Positions 1 through 7,263 of a stretch of 20,528 bases of DNA are shown in pieces. The first letter of the stretch is position 1. The number at the start of each line of letters is the position of its first letter. A program made the position numbers and the translations under genes. The DNA is from Veillonellaceae bacterium (GTDB taxonomy: Bacteria; Bacillota; Negativicutes; Veillonellales; Veillonellaceae): assembly GCA_900765165.1 (NCBI GenBank), contig CAAFQR010000116.1:1-20528 (forward strand), given 5' to 3'. The notes under the pieces were generated by a model, which saw only the letters and a list, made by a program, of their open reading frames with translations, was not told the origin of the DNA and did not search any database.

Positions 1-77
1 TCGTTGCGACCTTTTTCGTTAAGCTGTTTTACAATGTTACTGCCGATAAAGCCGGCACCGCCTGTTACAATTATCAT
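1..77 (-). CDS. hldD: ADP-L-glycero-D-manno-heptose 6-epimerase, N-terminal fragment
   Basis: Only the first 25 codons are in the window; the gene runs off the left edge. The translation starts MIIVTGGAGFIGSNIVKQL, which carries the GxxGxxG NAD(P)-binding Rossmann motif of extended SDR sugar epimerases. Its ATG overlaps the hldE stop codon as ATGA, and an AGGAGG site about 7 bases upstream lies inside the hldE 3' end, so the two are probably translationally coupled. HldD converts ADP-D-glycero-D-manno-heptose to the L-glycero form, the last step of ADP-heptose synthesis for the LPS inner core. The Rossmann start alone would fit any SDR epimerase; the hldE-gmhA context is what gives the specific name. 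Confidence 0.8.
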   Translation of the reverse strand, partial: MIIVTGGAGFIGSNIVKQLNEKGRN

Positions 78-1555
78 AGTTTGCCCTCCTGCACCAGTTG
101 TTTGATGCGTTCGATAATGCCTGTCGTGGAGTAGCCTTCACGGAATGGCAGGATTAATACTTTGTCTACAAATTCGCCGCCAATGACTTCGTCCGGCTTG
201 TAGTCGCCGCCTTTGACCAAGATGTTCGGTCTCAGGATTGACAGAATTTCGGCCGGCGTGTCTTCTTCGAATATGGCAACGCCGTCTACCATCGCTAAAT
301 TGCTTAGCATTTCGGCGCGGTCTTGTTCGTTGTTAATGGGGCGCGCGTCCCCTTTCAAGCGTTTTACCGACGCATCGGAGTTAAGGCCGATGACGAGTCG
401 GTCGCCCAGTCTTGCCGCGTCGCGCATGTAGGCCAAATGACCACCGTGCACGATGTCGAAGCAGCCGTTGGTGAAGACCACCGTTTCGCCGTTGGCTTGC
501 CAGGTGCGGATGCGGTCCGCCAGTTCCTGCGCCGTGTAGCACGGTTTCGGATTGGTCTTGCCGTGACGAATGGAGTCCCACAAACTGAGGAGTTCGCTGC
601 GATGGATCGGGTACGTACCGACTTTCGATACGACGATGCCGGCTGCCCCATTGGCCACATGCAGTGCCGCCCGAATGGAGAGCCCTGCAGCCGCCGCAGT
701 AATCATCATGGCTACGACGGTGTCGCCGGCGCCGCTCACATCGAAGACGTCTTGCTGGGTCGCCGGGTTGTGCCATACGCTACTGTCTGCAGCCACAACG
801 GTAATACCTTTCGCGGATCGCGTCACCACAACGTAGTCAAAGGCAACGGCTTTTAGTACTTCCCCTGCCGCCGTCACTACGCCTTCGTCGGTGTTCGGCA
901 CGGCGTAGCCTACGTATTCGCTAAGCTCTTTCACGTTCGGTGTAATGAACGTAGAGCCTTCGTATTTCGACCAGTCGGTCCCTTTCGGGTCCACGATGGT
1001 AGCGATGTTATATTTTTCGGCAATAGCGTTCACCTGTGCCAATACGGCCGGTGTGCACACGCCTTTGCCATAGTCTGAAATAACAATCCCATCCAGCCCT
1101 TCACCGGCTAAGCGGCTCAACCACTGTACGAGGCGCGCTTGTTCGCGGTCGTTGACGGGATCCGTTTCTTCAAAGTCGAGGCGCATCATTTGCTGACGAG
1201 CGCCAAGGATGCGCATTTTCGTTGTGGTGCGGCGGGTGCCTTCGTAAAGGATGCCGCTGTCGTCGATGCGCTGGTCTGCTAGGAGTCTAGCCAGCAATTC
1301 GCCGTGGGTGTCGTCGCCGGCTACGCCGCCGAGGAATACGCGGCAGTCGAGGTTTGCCAGGTTCGATGCTACGTTGGCAGCACCGCCTAGGACTTCGCGG
1401 ATTTCCGTTACGCGGTTTACCGGTACCGGTGCTTCCGGCGAGATGCGGCTTACGTCACCGAAGACGTAGCGGTCTACCATGGCATCGCCAATAACGGCAA
1501 TGCGAAGCTGTGGCAACCGGGTCCGTAAAAATTCGTTAATCGTTCTACTTACCAT
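74..1555 (-). CDS. hldE: Bifunctional heptose-7-phosphate kinase / heptose-1-phosphate adenylyltransferase
   Basis: A 493-aa cytosolic two-domain enzyme of ADP-heptose synthesis. The N-terminal PfkB/ribokinase domain (about residues 1-320) shows GGAANVASNL near 57 and the DVSGAGDT signature near 272. It phosphorylates D-glycero-D-manno-heptose 7-phosphate at C1. The C-terminal cytidylyltransferase-like domain (about 340-493) has TNGCFDIVHGGH near 362, then NSDASVKRLKG and LVKGGDY, and adenylylates the heptose 1-phosphate after a phosphatase step (GmhB, not seen here). An upstream GTG would add seven residues (MNWWKKT), but the ATG giving MVSRTINEF is preferred because it follows GGAAGAAG and fits family length. 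Its start overlaps the end of gmhA by 11 bases and its stop overlaps the hldD start. The fused form is typical of Gram-negative bacteria. Confidence 0.95.
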   Translation of the reverse strand: MVSRTINEFLRTRLPQLRIAVIGDAMVDRYVFGDVSRISPEAPVPVNRVTEIREVLGGAANVASNLANLDCRVFLGGVAGDDTHGELLARLLADQRIDDSGILYEGTRRTTTKMRILGARQQMMRLDFEETDPVNDREQARLVQWLSRLAGEGLDGIVISDYGKGVCTPAVLAQVNAIAEKYNIATIVDPKGTDWSKYEGSTFITPNVKELSEYVGYAVPNTDEGVVTAAGEVLKAVAFDYVVVTRSAKGITVVAADSSVWHNPATQQDVFDVSGAGDTVVAMMITAAAAGLSIRAALHVANGAAGIVVSKVGTYPIHRSELLSLWDSIRHGKTNPKPCYTAQELADRIRTWQANGETVVFTNGCFDIVHGGHLAYMRDAARLGDRLVIGLNSDASVKRLKGDARPINNEQDRAEMLSNLAMVDGVAIFEEDTPAEILSILRPNILVKGGDYKPDEVIGGEFVDKVLILPFREGYSTTGIIERIKQLVQEGKL

Positions 1556-2129
1556 AGTCTTCTTCCACCAATTCACAGAGAATATGACCGGCCATGATGT
1601 GCATTTCCTGCACGCGAGCGGTCACGCGGGACGGTACCGCAAAGGTAAGGTCACACAGTTCTTTAAGCTTGCCGCCACCTTCACCGGTAAAGGCGATGGT
1701 GTGCATGCCAATGTCACGAGCCATTTCAACGGCTTTTACCACGTTGGCGCTGTTGCCGGATGTGGAGATGCCGATGAGAACGTCGCCGGAACGACCTAAG
1801 CCTTCGACCTGACGGGCAAAGACTTCGTCGTAGCCGTAGTCATTGGCGATGGCGGTCAATGCGGACGTGTCCACCGTAAGTGCTACCGCCGCTAAGGAAC
1901 GGCGTTCTTTTTGGAATCGGCCAATAAATTCGGCCGCCAGATGCTGGGAATCCGCGGCGGACCCACCGTTACCGCAGAATAACACCTTGCCGCCTGATTT
2001 CAGAGCGGTCTTGCAACGTTCTGCCGCTTCGGCAATGACGTCTATATAATCCATGGTTTTGCCTAGCACGTCTACGTGGTCGGAGATGCGCTGTGCGATT
2101 AAGGGATGCATTTCCTGTATTTCTTCCAT
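1545..2129 (-). CDS. gmhA: Sedoheptulose-7-phosphate isomerase
   Basis: A 194-aa SIS-domain protein, matching the usual GmhA length of about 190-195. It isomerises sedoheptulose 7-phosphate to D-glycero-D-manno-heptose 7-phosphate, the first committed step to ADP-heptose. Visible family motifs are FCGNGGSAADSQHLAAEFIG (His and Glu are metal ligands in characterised GmhA), GISTSGNSANV, and a late QEMHIMAGH supplying the Gln and His ligands. An ATG four codons upstream (MEDH) is possible, but the second ATG has GGAGG five bases before it and is preferred. It overlaps hldE downstream by 11 bases. A 104-base gap separates it from the dipeptidase gene upstream, so it could be read through or have its own promoter. 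Confidence 0.93.
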   Translation of the reverse strand: MEEIQEMHPLIAQRISDHVDVLGKTMDYIDVIAEAAERCKTALKSGGKVLFCGNGGSAADSQHLAAEFIGRFQKERRSLAAVALTVDTSALTAIANDYGYDEVFARQVEGLGRSGDVLIGISTSGNSANVVKAVEMARDIGMHTIAFTGEGGGKLKELCDLTFAVPSRVTARVQEMHIMAGHILCELVEEDYGK

Positions 2130-2149
2130 GTGATCCTCCATATACCTAC

Positions 2150-2225
2150 TCCCTCGGGGTGCCGCCGTTTCAGTACGCAGCAGACTGTGTGCCAGCCCAT
2201 TCGCTACGCGTTGGCGCTACGGGGA
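2150..2225. repeat. Intergenic hairpin-like spacer before gmhA, possible dispersed repeat
   Basis: The gap between the dipeptidase stop and gmhA is not coding. It can fold with CTCCC and GGTGCC on the left facing GGCGCTAC and GGGGAG on the right, plus an inner CAGT/ACTG pair. It has no T-tract, so it is not a standard terminator. It shares the short CGCTACG word with other spacers in this window (near 18680 and 20165), which hints at a repeat class but does not prove one. Confidence 0.25.
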
Positions 2226-2233
2226 GGTTCTAT

Positions 2234-3166
2234 TTATGCTAATAAATCGTGAAGTACGCGATTGGCGTTTTTGTACATAATCTTGTCGGTGTCGGCTTCG
2301 GATAAACCGGCGTCGAGGAAGGCTTTTCTAAGCCGCGGCATGTCGCCGGCATTTTCGATTTCCGTGTCCGGTTTGATGCCGTCAAAATCGGTGCCTAAGG
2401 CTACTACGTCGCTGCCGCCTACGTTTCGGATGTAGAGGCCATGACGAACGATGTCTTCGATGCGGCTTATGGGCGAATCACCGAGGAATTTCTGGGCGAA
2501 GTTTAAGCCGATGACGCCGCCTTTATTGGCGATGAGACGAATGAGGTCATCCGTCAAATTGCGGGTGTGCGGCGTTATTTCACGGGCGTTCGAATGGGAC
2601 GCAATGAAGGGCTTGTCGAGGATTTCGCCTAAGCGGTAGGTGCCCGCATCATTGAGATGAGAGCAATCCACGATCATGCCCAGCTCTTCCATGTACTGCA
2701 CGAATTCCTCGCCTTTCGGCGTCAGCGCTTTGCCTTCGTGCTCGGCGCCGTGCGGATAGGACAGGCCGTTCGGGTAGTTCCAACTAATGGTGATGAGGCG
2801 CACCCCGTCGTCGTAGGCTTTCTTGAGCTTATCCAGGTCGCCGCCGAAAACGCCGCCTTCCTCAACGGAGAGGAGCGCCGCCAGCTTGCCGTCTTGCTCA
2901 GCCTGCTTGAATTCGTCGTAGGACCGCACGTGGGTGATGTAGTCGCCGTACTTAGCCATGTTGTCATTGAAGACGTGGCGCATTTGCTCGTACTTACCGT
3001 ACGGGTCCTTGGTGTGGCCCAGGTCCACGTAGAGGGCGAAGTCTTGCAGCGCATAGCCGCCCTTTTTCAGTTTTTCTATGTCAATTTTCCACCGATTGTG
3101 CAACAAGTCGCCGCCGGATGGCGTTTCCGTGAGCTGCATAATGGTGTCGCAATGCAAATCAATCAT
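2234..3166 (-). CDS. Membrane dipeptidase-like metallopeptidase, family M19
   Basis: A 310-aa protein of the renal dipeptidase (peptidase M19) family, amidohydrolase-type TIM barrel with two zinc ions. Expected metal-binding elements are present in order: His5-x-Asp7 in DLHCDT, the SVEEGG glutamate near 102, DCSH near 170, SHSNAR near 191 and GTDFDG near 260. It should cleave dipeptides, including D-amino-acid-containing ones; the substrate cannot be read from the sequence. No signal peptide is visible, so it is likely cytosolic. The ATG follows GAGGG about eight bases upstream. It sits 55 bases after nrdR in the same direction. The family assignment is firm, the physiological role is not. 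Confidence 0.9.
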   Translation of the reverse strand: MIDLHCDTIMQLTETPSGGDLLHNRWKIDIEKLKKGGYALQDFALYVDLGHTKDPYGKYEQMRHVFNDNMAKYGDYITHVRSYDEFKQAEQDGKLAALLSVEEGGVFGGDLDKLKKAYDDGVRLITISWNYPNGLSYPHGAEHEGKALTPKGEEFVQYMEELGMIVDCSHLNDAGTYRLGEILDKPFIASHSNAREITPHTRNLTDDLIRLIANKGGVIGLNFAQKFLGDSPISRIEDIVRHGLYIRNVGGSDVVALGTDFDGIKPDTEIENAGDMPRLRKAFLDAGLSEADTDKIMYKNANRVLHDLLA

Positions 3167-3221
3167 GCTTGGTCCCTCGATTATCTAGTCTTTCGATTGC
3201 TAGCTCTTAGCTATCTCTTCG

Positions 3222-3689
3222 CTATCTAGTCCAGCGGTTATCGTTGCGCAGGTCCTCCAACAGCGTCATGAAGGCGTCGATGTCGGAGAAGTTGCGGTAT
3301 ACCGACGCGAAGCGAATGTAGGCTACTTCGTCGATGACTTTTAATTCTTGTAATACTAGGTCGCCGATTTCGGAGGAGGTAATCTCTTGTCGCGTCCGAT
3401 TCCTAATAGCGTCTTCTACGTTTTTCACGACGTTTTCCAAAACGCTAATGGGAATGTCGCGCTTGTTGCACGACCGAAGGATGCCGTTTAGGAGCTTACC
3501 GCGGTCAAACATTTCGTGACGACCGCTGGATTTAATGACCATAATGGGCACTTCTTCCACCACTTCATAGGTGGTGAAGCGGCGACCACAGCCTAAGCAT
3601 TCACGGCGACGACGGATGCTGTTGCCGTCATCGGTAGCGCGCGAATCGGTTACCTTACTTTCTGAACTTTTACAATACGGACACTTCAT
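3222..3689 (-). CDS. nrdR: Transcriptional repressor NrdR
   Basis: A 155-aa regulator of ribonucleotide reductase genes. The N-terminal zinc ribbon begins MKCPYC (Cys3, Cys6) with the second pair at ECLGCGRRFTT (Cys31, Cys34). An ATP-cone domain follows from about residue 46, with VIKSSGRHEMFDRGKL, and the protein ends with the conserved DEVAYIRFASVYRNF block. A GTG start three codons earlier is possible, but AGGTGG lies six bases before the ATG that gives the canonical MKCPYC start. NrdR represses nrd operons when ATP/dATP levels are high. No nrd gene is in the window, so it acts in trans here. I could not find a convincing NrdR box in the window. Confidence 0.96.
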   Translation of the reverse strand: MKCPYCKSSESKVTDSRATDDGNSIRRRRECLGCGRRFTTYEVVEEVPIMVIKSSGRHEMFDRGKLLNGILRSCNKRDIPISVLENVVKNVEDAIRNRTRQEITSSEIGDLVLQELKVIDEVAYIRFASVYRNFSDIDAFMTLLEDLRNDNRWTR

Positions 3690-3713
3690 ACCTGCCACCT
3701 CTTTTCGTTGCGC

Positions 3714-4778
3714 TTACTTAGCGCTATCGTCATGCAGCGGTTTATTGGCCGTTTCCGGGCCGTCGAAGCTCGGCGTTTCAGCGCCGCCTGCGGGCTTTTC
3801 GGGTTTATGCACGGTTAGCAAATAACCAGCTGCGTTTTCTTGTATTTCATCAATGTAGCGATCCAGCATTTCGTAGCGCTTGCGATACATGTTGCGCTTA
3901 TGCGTTTTCGCCGTTTCGTAGGTTTTGCGTTCTTCTTCCAGCGGAATGCGATAGAACCGGTCGTCTTCGTGACATTCGGCGCCGCCCATTTCCTGCCAGA
4001 ATGAATCAAATTGCACTTTCTTGGACCGGTTGCCGCGGATCAAGTGGGTGTTCGTATAAAAGCCTTTGTCGGACACGGCGTAGATTCGGTCGATGCCCAT
4101 GGCCGTCGCCACTTGGCGCAGCAAGAAAAACATGAAGTTCTTCGGCCGGTAACCAAACATTTTCTTCGTCGCTGCTTTCGCTTTGTTGAGCCCTTCCTTG
4201 TAGCCTTGAATGGTGCCAACCCAGATGCAGGGCTGGCCCTCAAAGTCGTGGCCTAAGCGGAAGTTGATGTGGTACAAACCGTGTTCGCCAAAGAACAGGA
4301 ATAAGCTCAAGAAGCCTTCTTTTCGTTGGCCGGTGTGGAACCACAGCGACGCGCGCATGTTCAGTTCTTCGGACTCCCAAACGGTAACGCCGCGGTCGTC
4401 CTTGGGGTCATACATGATTTTTATGGCGCTGTCCTTGAAGTATTCCGGCGCCATGTTGAAATGATCCTCAATGGCGGCTAAGCGCTGTGCTGCCGTAGAG
4501 TCCTTGTAAAGAAAGATGCGGTTAATTATTTCATAAATGCCTTCGTGAACCTCTAAGAGATTCGGCAATGGTTTGTAGGCTTTGAAATAAGCCTGAAGTT
4601 GTTGCAATTGCTTTTTATTTTTAAACGACCGCAAGACAAAGAGCGTTATCCGTCGCTTTTCGCGCCAGCTGTGATATCCGTATATACGGCGCCCCAGCGC
4701 CCATTGTTTTTTTGTGGTTGTAAACAAACTATATGCCTCCCTATCGATAACTTCTAAGGTGCCTTTCGGCGCCTCCAT
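3714..4778 (-). CDS. VirK/YbjX (DUF535) family protein
   Basis: A 354-aa protein with the look of the VirK/YbjX (DUF535) family: central blocks with RASLWFHTG, EGFLSLFLFFGEHGLYHINF, WVGTIQGYKEG and GYRPKNFMFFLLRQVA, then IYAVSDKGFYTN, and a basic C-terminal half ending near RYEMLDRYIDEI. Enterobacterial members are linked to envelope and antimicrobial-peptide phenotypes; the biochemical activity is not established. Placement between a ferredoxin-type protein and LPS heptose genes fits an envelope role, by inference. The ATG is the first start after an in-frame stop and has no good Shine-Dalgarno, so initiation may depend on translation of the upstream gene 31 bases away. The last 25 or so residues (PEKPAGGAETPSF) look like a low-complexity tail. 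Confidence 0.75.
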   Translation of the reverse strand: MEAPKGTLEVIDREAYSLFTTTKKQWALGRRIYGYHSWREKRRITLFVLRSFKNKKQLQQLQAYFKAYKPLPNLLEVHEGIYEIINRIFLYKDSTAAQRLAAIEDHFNMAPEYFKDSAIKIMYDPKDDRGVTVWESEELNMRASLWFHTGQRKEGFLSLFLFFGEHGLYHINFRLGHDFEGQPCIWVGTIQGYKEGLNKAKAATKKMFGYRPKNFMFFLLRQVATAMGIDRIYAVSDKGFYTNTHLIRGNRSKKVQFDSFWQEMGGAECHEDDRFYRIPLEEERKTYETAKTHKRNMYRKRYEMLDRYIDEIQENAAGYLLTVHKPEKPAGGAETPSFDGPETANKPLHDDSAK

Positions 4779-4809
4779 GGCTATCTATTATCGGCAGCTC
4801 ACGGTGCCA

Positions 4810-6036
4810 CTATCGGCGACCAAAGAGCCGCTTGAAAAATCCTTGTTTTTCTTCGCCTATATACTTGCCCACGACTTTGCGGAACCGCTTAGTGCCAAGT
4901 TCCTCAAAAAGCGTGGCTTCGTCGGCCGGTGCCGGTACGTCCGTGGTGAAGCCTTTGTTGACCGCTTTCTCTCGGTCCGCATCATAGTCCACCGCTTTCA
5001 GCACCGGTTTATCCTTCACGGTCAGCGCCAGGCATTCCTGCCAAATCGCTTCCGCTTGATCCGTGTTTCGCTGCACCACCGAAAGACCCTTGTTGGCCGA
5101 TTCGTCGACCAGCGCGTCGATGGCGGCTTGGTCGATGTGTGGCGCGCCGGCGGCGGCCGTCGCTACGGTTTCCAGCCAGTCCGGTTTGACCGCGGACCAG
5201 GCATCGCTAATGGTGAAGTCTGCCACGTGGTGGTCCTTGCGGAACGCACATTGGCGGCATGATGGCCTATAGCCGTAACCGCGCTCGTAAAGCTGACAAT
5301 ACTCGTTGCGAGCCACCGGCATGAATAATTTCACAGTGTCTTTGCCAACGTATTTGGTATACGGGTCGCGGTAGCCGTGGTTCTTGAATTTCTCGCGCAC
5401 CCTGAATGATATGGGGTCTTCACGGAAGTCTTTGTGAAGTCCGTCCAGGTAGTACATCAAGAGGCGCGGCGAGCTGACGGCAGCGCAGGCAAAGTCCATG
5501 GTGATGAGTGTTTCGTACTCACGGCCCAGGAATGCGAGAAATCCTTCGATTTGGCACGGTGTGCCTGTGTAAAGGACCCATCGTCCGGCGTCAAGGGCTT
5601 CCCGTGCTTCACGCATCGTGAACAGCGTGTCGCTTTGGGATAATTTCACGCCTTGGAATTTGTAGACGTCGCTGATATCGTCGCTGCCGCGGTGGCGGAG
5701 CTGCATGTCCGGCGAATAGGATGCGCCGAACACGACACCGCCTTTGCTAATGACCAACTCGGCGAGCATGGCGAAGATGGCGCCCGACGTGGCTTCGTCG
5801 CGGAAATGAGCTTTATCAAAGTAAGCTAGCGATGCTGGCGGCGTGGATGTGTACGCCATGAGCGGTGTCAACGGCGGGCACGCTGCTTCACAGGCGCCAC
5901 ACTGGATGCACCGCGTCGTGTCGATGCGAGGATACAAAAAGCCGCGCTCGTCCGGTGCCATGGTTATACAATCATAGGGGCATGCATTTTTGCAGGCGCC
6001 GCAGCCGGTACAAGCGGCCGGTTCTAGTTCTAACAT
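4810..6036 (-). CDS. FrhB-like coenzyme F420 hydrogenase/dehydrogenase beta-subunit family protein with 2x[4Fe-4S] ferredoxin domain
   Basis: A 408-aa cytosolic iron-sulfur flavoprotein candidate. The N-terminus carries two ferredoxin clusters, CTGCGACKNACP (Cys9, 12, 15, 19) and CIQCGACEAACP (Cys43, 46, 49, 53). The middle has FrhB-family signatures: GGVVFGASY, KFQGVKLSQSD, WVLYTGTPCQIEGFLAFL and MDFACAAVSSP. A further cysteine set, CRQCAFRKDHHVADFTISDAW, lies near residue 265. Similar proteins in bacteria without F420 often sit in polysaccharide loci, where they may reduce a sugar or flavin substrate; that is inference. The ATG follows GGAGTGAGGAT. It heads the run leading to the VirK-like, nrdR and heptose genes and is preceded by a promoter/operator-like region. 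Confidence 0.8.
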   Translation of the reverse strand: MLELEPAACTGCGACKNACPYDCITMAPDERGFLYPRIDTTRCIQCGACEAACPPLTPLMAYTSTPPASLAYFDKAHFRDEATSGAIFAMLAELVISKGGVVFGASYSPDMQLRHRGSDDISDVYKFQGVKLSQSDTLFTMREAREALDAGRWVLYTGTPCQIEGFLAFLGREYETLITMDFACAAVSSPRLLMYYLDGLHKDFREDPISFRVREKFKNHGYRDPYTKYVGKDTVKLFMPVARNEYCQLYERGYGYRPSCRQCAFRKDHHVADFTISDAWSAVKPDWLETVATAAAGAPHIDQAAIDALVDESANKGLSVVQRNTDQAEAIWQECLALTVKDKPVLKAVDYDADREKAVNKGFTTDVPAPADEATLFEELGTKRFRKVVGKYIGEEKQGFFKRLFGRR

Positions 6037-6112
6037 ATCCTCACTCCGTTTCGTAAAAACCTATTTGGACGCCGCCCGGCGTCACTCAACATCTGCCACT
6101 TGCGTGGACTGA

Positions 6113-6121
6113 ATTGTAGCA
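6113..6121 (-). promoter_or_regulatory. Possible extended -10 promoter of the FrhB-like gene operon
   Basis: On the minus strand the sequence TGCTACAAT fits an extended -10 (TGnTAnnaT), about 77 bases before the FrhB-like ATG. No good -35 is present at 17 bases, as expected for an extended -10 promoter. The site lies inside one arm of the inverted repeat at 6114-6143. Confidence 0.4.
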
Positions 6122-6143
6122 AACATTACTATATGTGCTACAA
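6114..6143. promoter_or_regulatory. Inverted repeat, candidate operator
   Basis: TTGTAGCA and TGCTACAA form perfect 8-base arms separated by 14 bases, a geometry suited to a dimeric DNA-binding protein. One arm overlaps the candidate -10 of the FrhB-like operon, so binding there could block transcription. The regulator is unknown. Confidence 0.4.
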
Positions 6144-6173
6144 AAATCGTTACATTTTATTGTAACACGATTT
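6144..6173 (-). terminator. Possible AU-rich terminator hairpin
   Basis: GTTACA/TGTAAC arms with a 6-base loop extend past a two-base bulge with AAATC/GATTT. Read on the minus strand the stem runs into a short T stretch, so it could end transcription from the 138-aa gene 173 bases upstream. It is AU-rich and weak, and could instead be a second operator. Confidence 0.3.
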
Positions 6174-6345
6174 GCGCTTTTTTGAAATATTAAGCGCCGT
6201 ACCTGTATATATATCTGTTTGCGGGATTTTTCCCTTTTTGATTTTCATGCTTCGTTTTTCGCTTTAGAGAGGTAAAGTGACACTTCTATGGTTCTGATAC
6301 TTGGCAAATTTATAGCAAATAACATCGTAATAAAATCATATCTAA

Positions 6346-6762
6346 TTAACGAATTCTTTTGTCCACCTGATTGCCTTCATAATCGGTTAGCACATAGCTA
6401 ACACTCCCCGCCTCAATCCAGGTACCGCATTTGCGAGCGTCTTCTAAATTTTCTAAAGTACCTTCGTCATAACCACTCGTGGTCCATGCTACATGACCAT
6501 TTTCAGGTAGAACCAATAACCACGTTGAAAGCAACCACGCAGCTGGATAATCATCAAAAGGTTCCGGCTTAAATGCGTAAATCTTTTGAAAACGTAACTT
6601 AACACCATTCTTACGGTCATCATACTTTAACCATACTATAACAGCGTCTTCTTTGTAATCTAGAAATATATTCTCAATTCTATGATCATGAAAACACTCA
6701 TGCTCCTTATTAAACTCTGTCGTAGCGTCATTGGTTGCTTCAATCGGTATCCAGTTGTACAT
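6346..6762 (-). CDS. Hypothetical protein, 138 aa, unrecognised
   Basis: An acidic, tryptophan-rich soluble protein (starts MYNWIPIEATND, ends YEGNQVDKRIR) with no signal peptide, transmembrane segment or catalytic motif that I recognise. The alternation of short charged stretches and hydrophobic strands (IENIFLDY, AVIVWLKY, WLLSTWLLVLPENG) suggests a small alpha/beta fold. GAGGGTGA lies about ten bases upstream of the ATG, and a TATAAT box sits about 75 bases upstream, so it is probably expressed. Its codon use is AT-richer than the flanking housekeeping genes, in line with the accessory island to its right. An immunity-type role is conceivable from size and context only. Confidence 0.6.
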   Translation of the reverse strand: MYNWIPIEATNDATTEFNKEHECFHDHRIENIFLDYKEDAVIVWLKYDDRKNGVKLRFQKIYAFKPEPFDDYPAAWLLSTWLLVLPENGHVAWTTSGYDEGTLENLEDARKCGTWIEAGSVSYVLTDYEGNQVDKRIR

Positions 6763-6835
6763 AATGAATCACCCTCTTACACAGCTTTAAGAATCTTCTT
6801 ATATTTTTTTAGAAACAAGAATTATTATTAGTTAT

Positions 6836-6865
6836 ATTATAGCATATGTTAGAGAGTGACTCTAA
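6836..6865 (-). promoter_or_regulatory. Promoter and operator-like repeat of the 138-aa gene
   Basis: A perfect TATAAT (minus strand, 6836-6841) lies about 75 bases before the ATG. At the -35 position there is only TAGAGT, a weak match, but it falls within an inverted repeat TTAGAG-N5-CTCTAA (6849-6865). The pairing of a strong -10, a poor -35 and a symmetric site suggests a regulated promoter. Confidence 0.4.
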
Positions 6866-6955
6866 ACTTTGAAACGATGAAAATGTATATTTTGTGCGTT
6901 TTTTAAGGTAATCAAACTTTATGCTCTTTTCTGGCCTTAATGGGATAAAACAGAA

Positions 6956-6995
6956 AACCGCTATGAACCCAAGATTTTTTCGATTCATAGCGGTT
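6956..6995 (-). terminator. Rho-independent terminator of the GNAT-NUDIX-antitoxin operon
   Basis: A perfect 12-bp stem AACCGCTATGAA / TTCATAGCGGTT encloses a 16-base loop. On the minus strand the stem runs directly into TTTTCTGTTTTA, a fair U-tract. It sits 22 bases after the stop of the 56-aa gene. On the plus strand the T-run is displaced, so it should work mainly for minus-strand transcripts. Confidence 0.75.
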
Positions 6996-7017
6996 GCACG
7001 TTTTCTATTTTTTTAAC

Positions 7018-7188
7018 TCAATCGTTTTCTATGTCTTCCAAGACCTCTACAAAACTTTTATAACGTTTAAAGTTTTCAGGATGTTCTTTCATTTCGTTGT
7101 ATTCTTCTAAAGCTTTTGCAGTCTCAGCATTTAAAGCTTGGGGCTTCAAATTTTCATATCGATTCATGCTCTTGTTTTTACTAGTCAT
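7018..7188 (-). CDS. Small DinJ/RelB-like antitoxin C-terminal protein, 56 aa
   Basis: A 56-aa ORF, MTSKNKSMNRYENLKPQ followed by LNAETAKALEEYNEMK, then EHPENFKRYKSFVEVLED. The second half matches the pattern of Firmicutes DinJ/RelB antitoxin C-termini (NAETxxAxEExxEMxxHPExxKRYxSFxExLEE), the part that wraps the YafQ/RelE toxin. The usual N-terminal ribbon-helix-helix DNA-binding domain, about 45-50 residues, is absent. The ORF has its own site (GGGGGA about six bases before ATG) and is followed by a good terminator, so it looks expressed rather than dead. No YafQ/RelE toxin is adjacent. It lies 75 bases after the NUDIX gene and is probably the last gene of that operon. It could be a truncated relic or a stand-alone anti-toxin. 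Confidence 0.6.
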   Translation of the reverse strand: MTSKNKSMNRYENLKPQALNAETAKALEEYNEMKEHPENFKRYKSFVEVLEDIEND

Positions 7189-7263
7189 GGATATTCCCCC
7201 ATCCTCAAAAAGCTCACCGATTCATCTCAATGAACATGCCGCAGTGCTTAGAGTTATTTCACC

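Larger units (their letters stand above)
6037..6345. other. Intergenic region with promoter, operator-like repeat and possible terminator
   Basis: This 309-base gap is AT-rich and I see no supported protein gene in it. It holds a small GC hairpin (GACGCC/GGCGTC, 6068-6083) in the leader of the FrhB-like gene, an extended -10 overlapping an inverted repeat (6113-6143), and an AU-rich hairpin (6144-6173). The part from 6180 to 6345 shows no clear signal. Confidence 0.6.

Noticed and set aside
323..856. 177-aa plus-strand ORF over hldE
   Set aside because: It is the antisense shadow of a firmly identified gene, with no ribosome site and no recognisable domain.
6120..6140. NrdR box in ACATTACTATATGTGCT
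   Set aside because: Only the GTG side fits the consensus; the central ATATAT register does not match.
6223..6240. Plus-strand terminator GGGA-TTTT-TCCC plus T-run
   Set aside because: The stem is only 4 bp and there is no plus-strand gene upstream to terminate.
6150..6248. 32-aa minus-strand ORF (starts MKIKKGKIPQTDIY)
   Set aside because: No Shine-Dalgarno, ends inside a palindrome, and no homology that I recognise.
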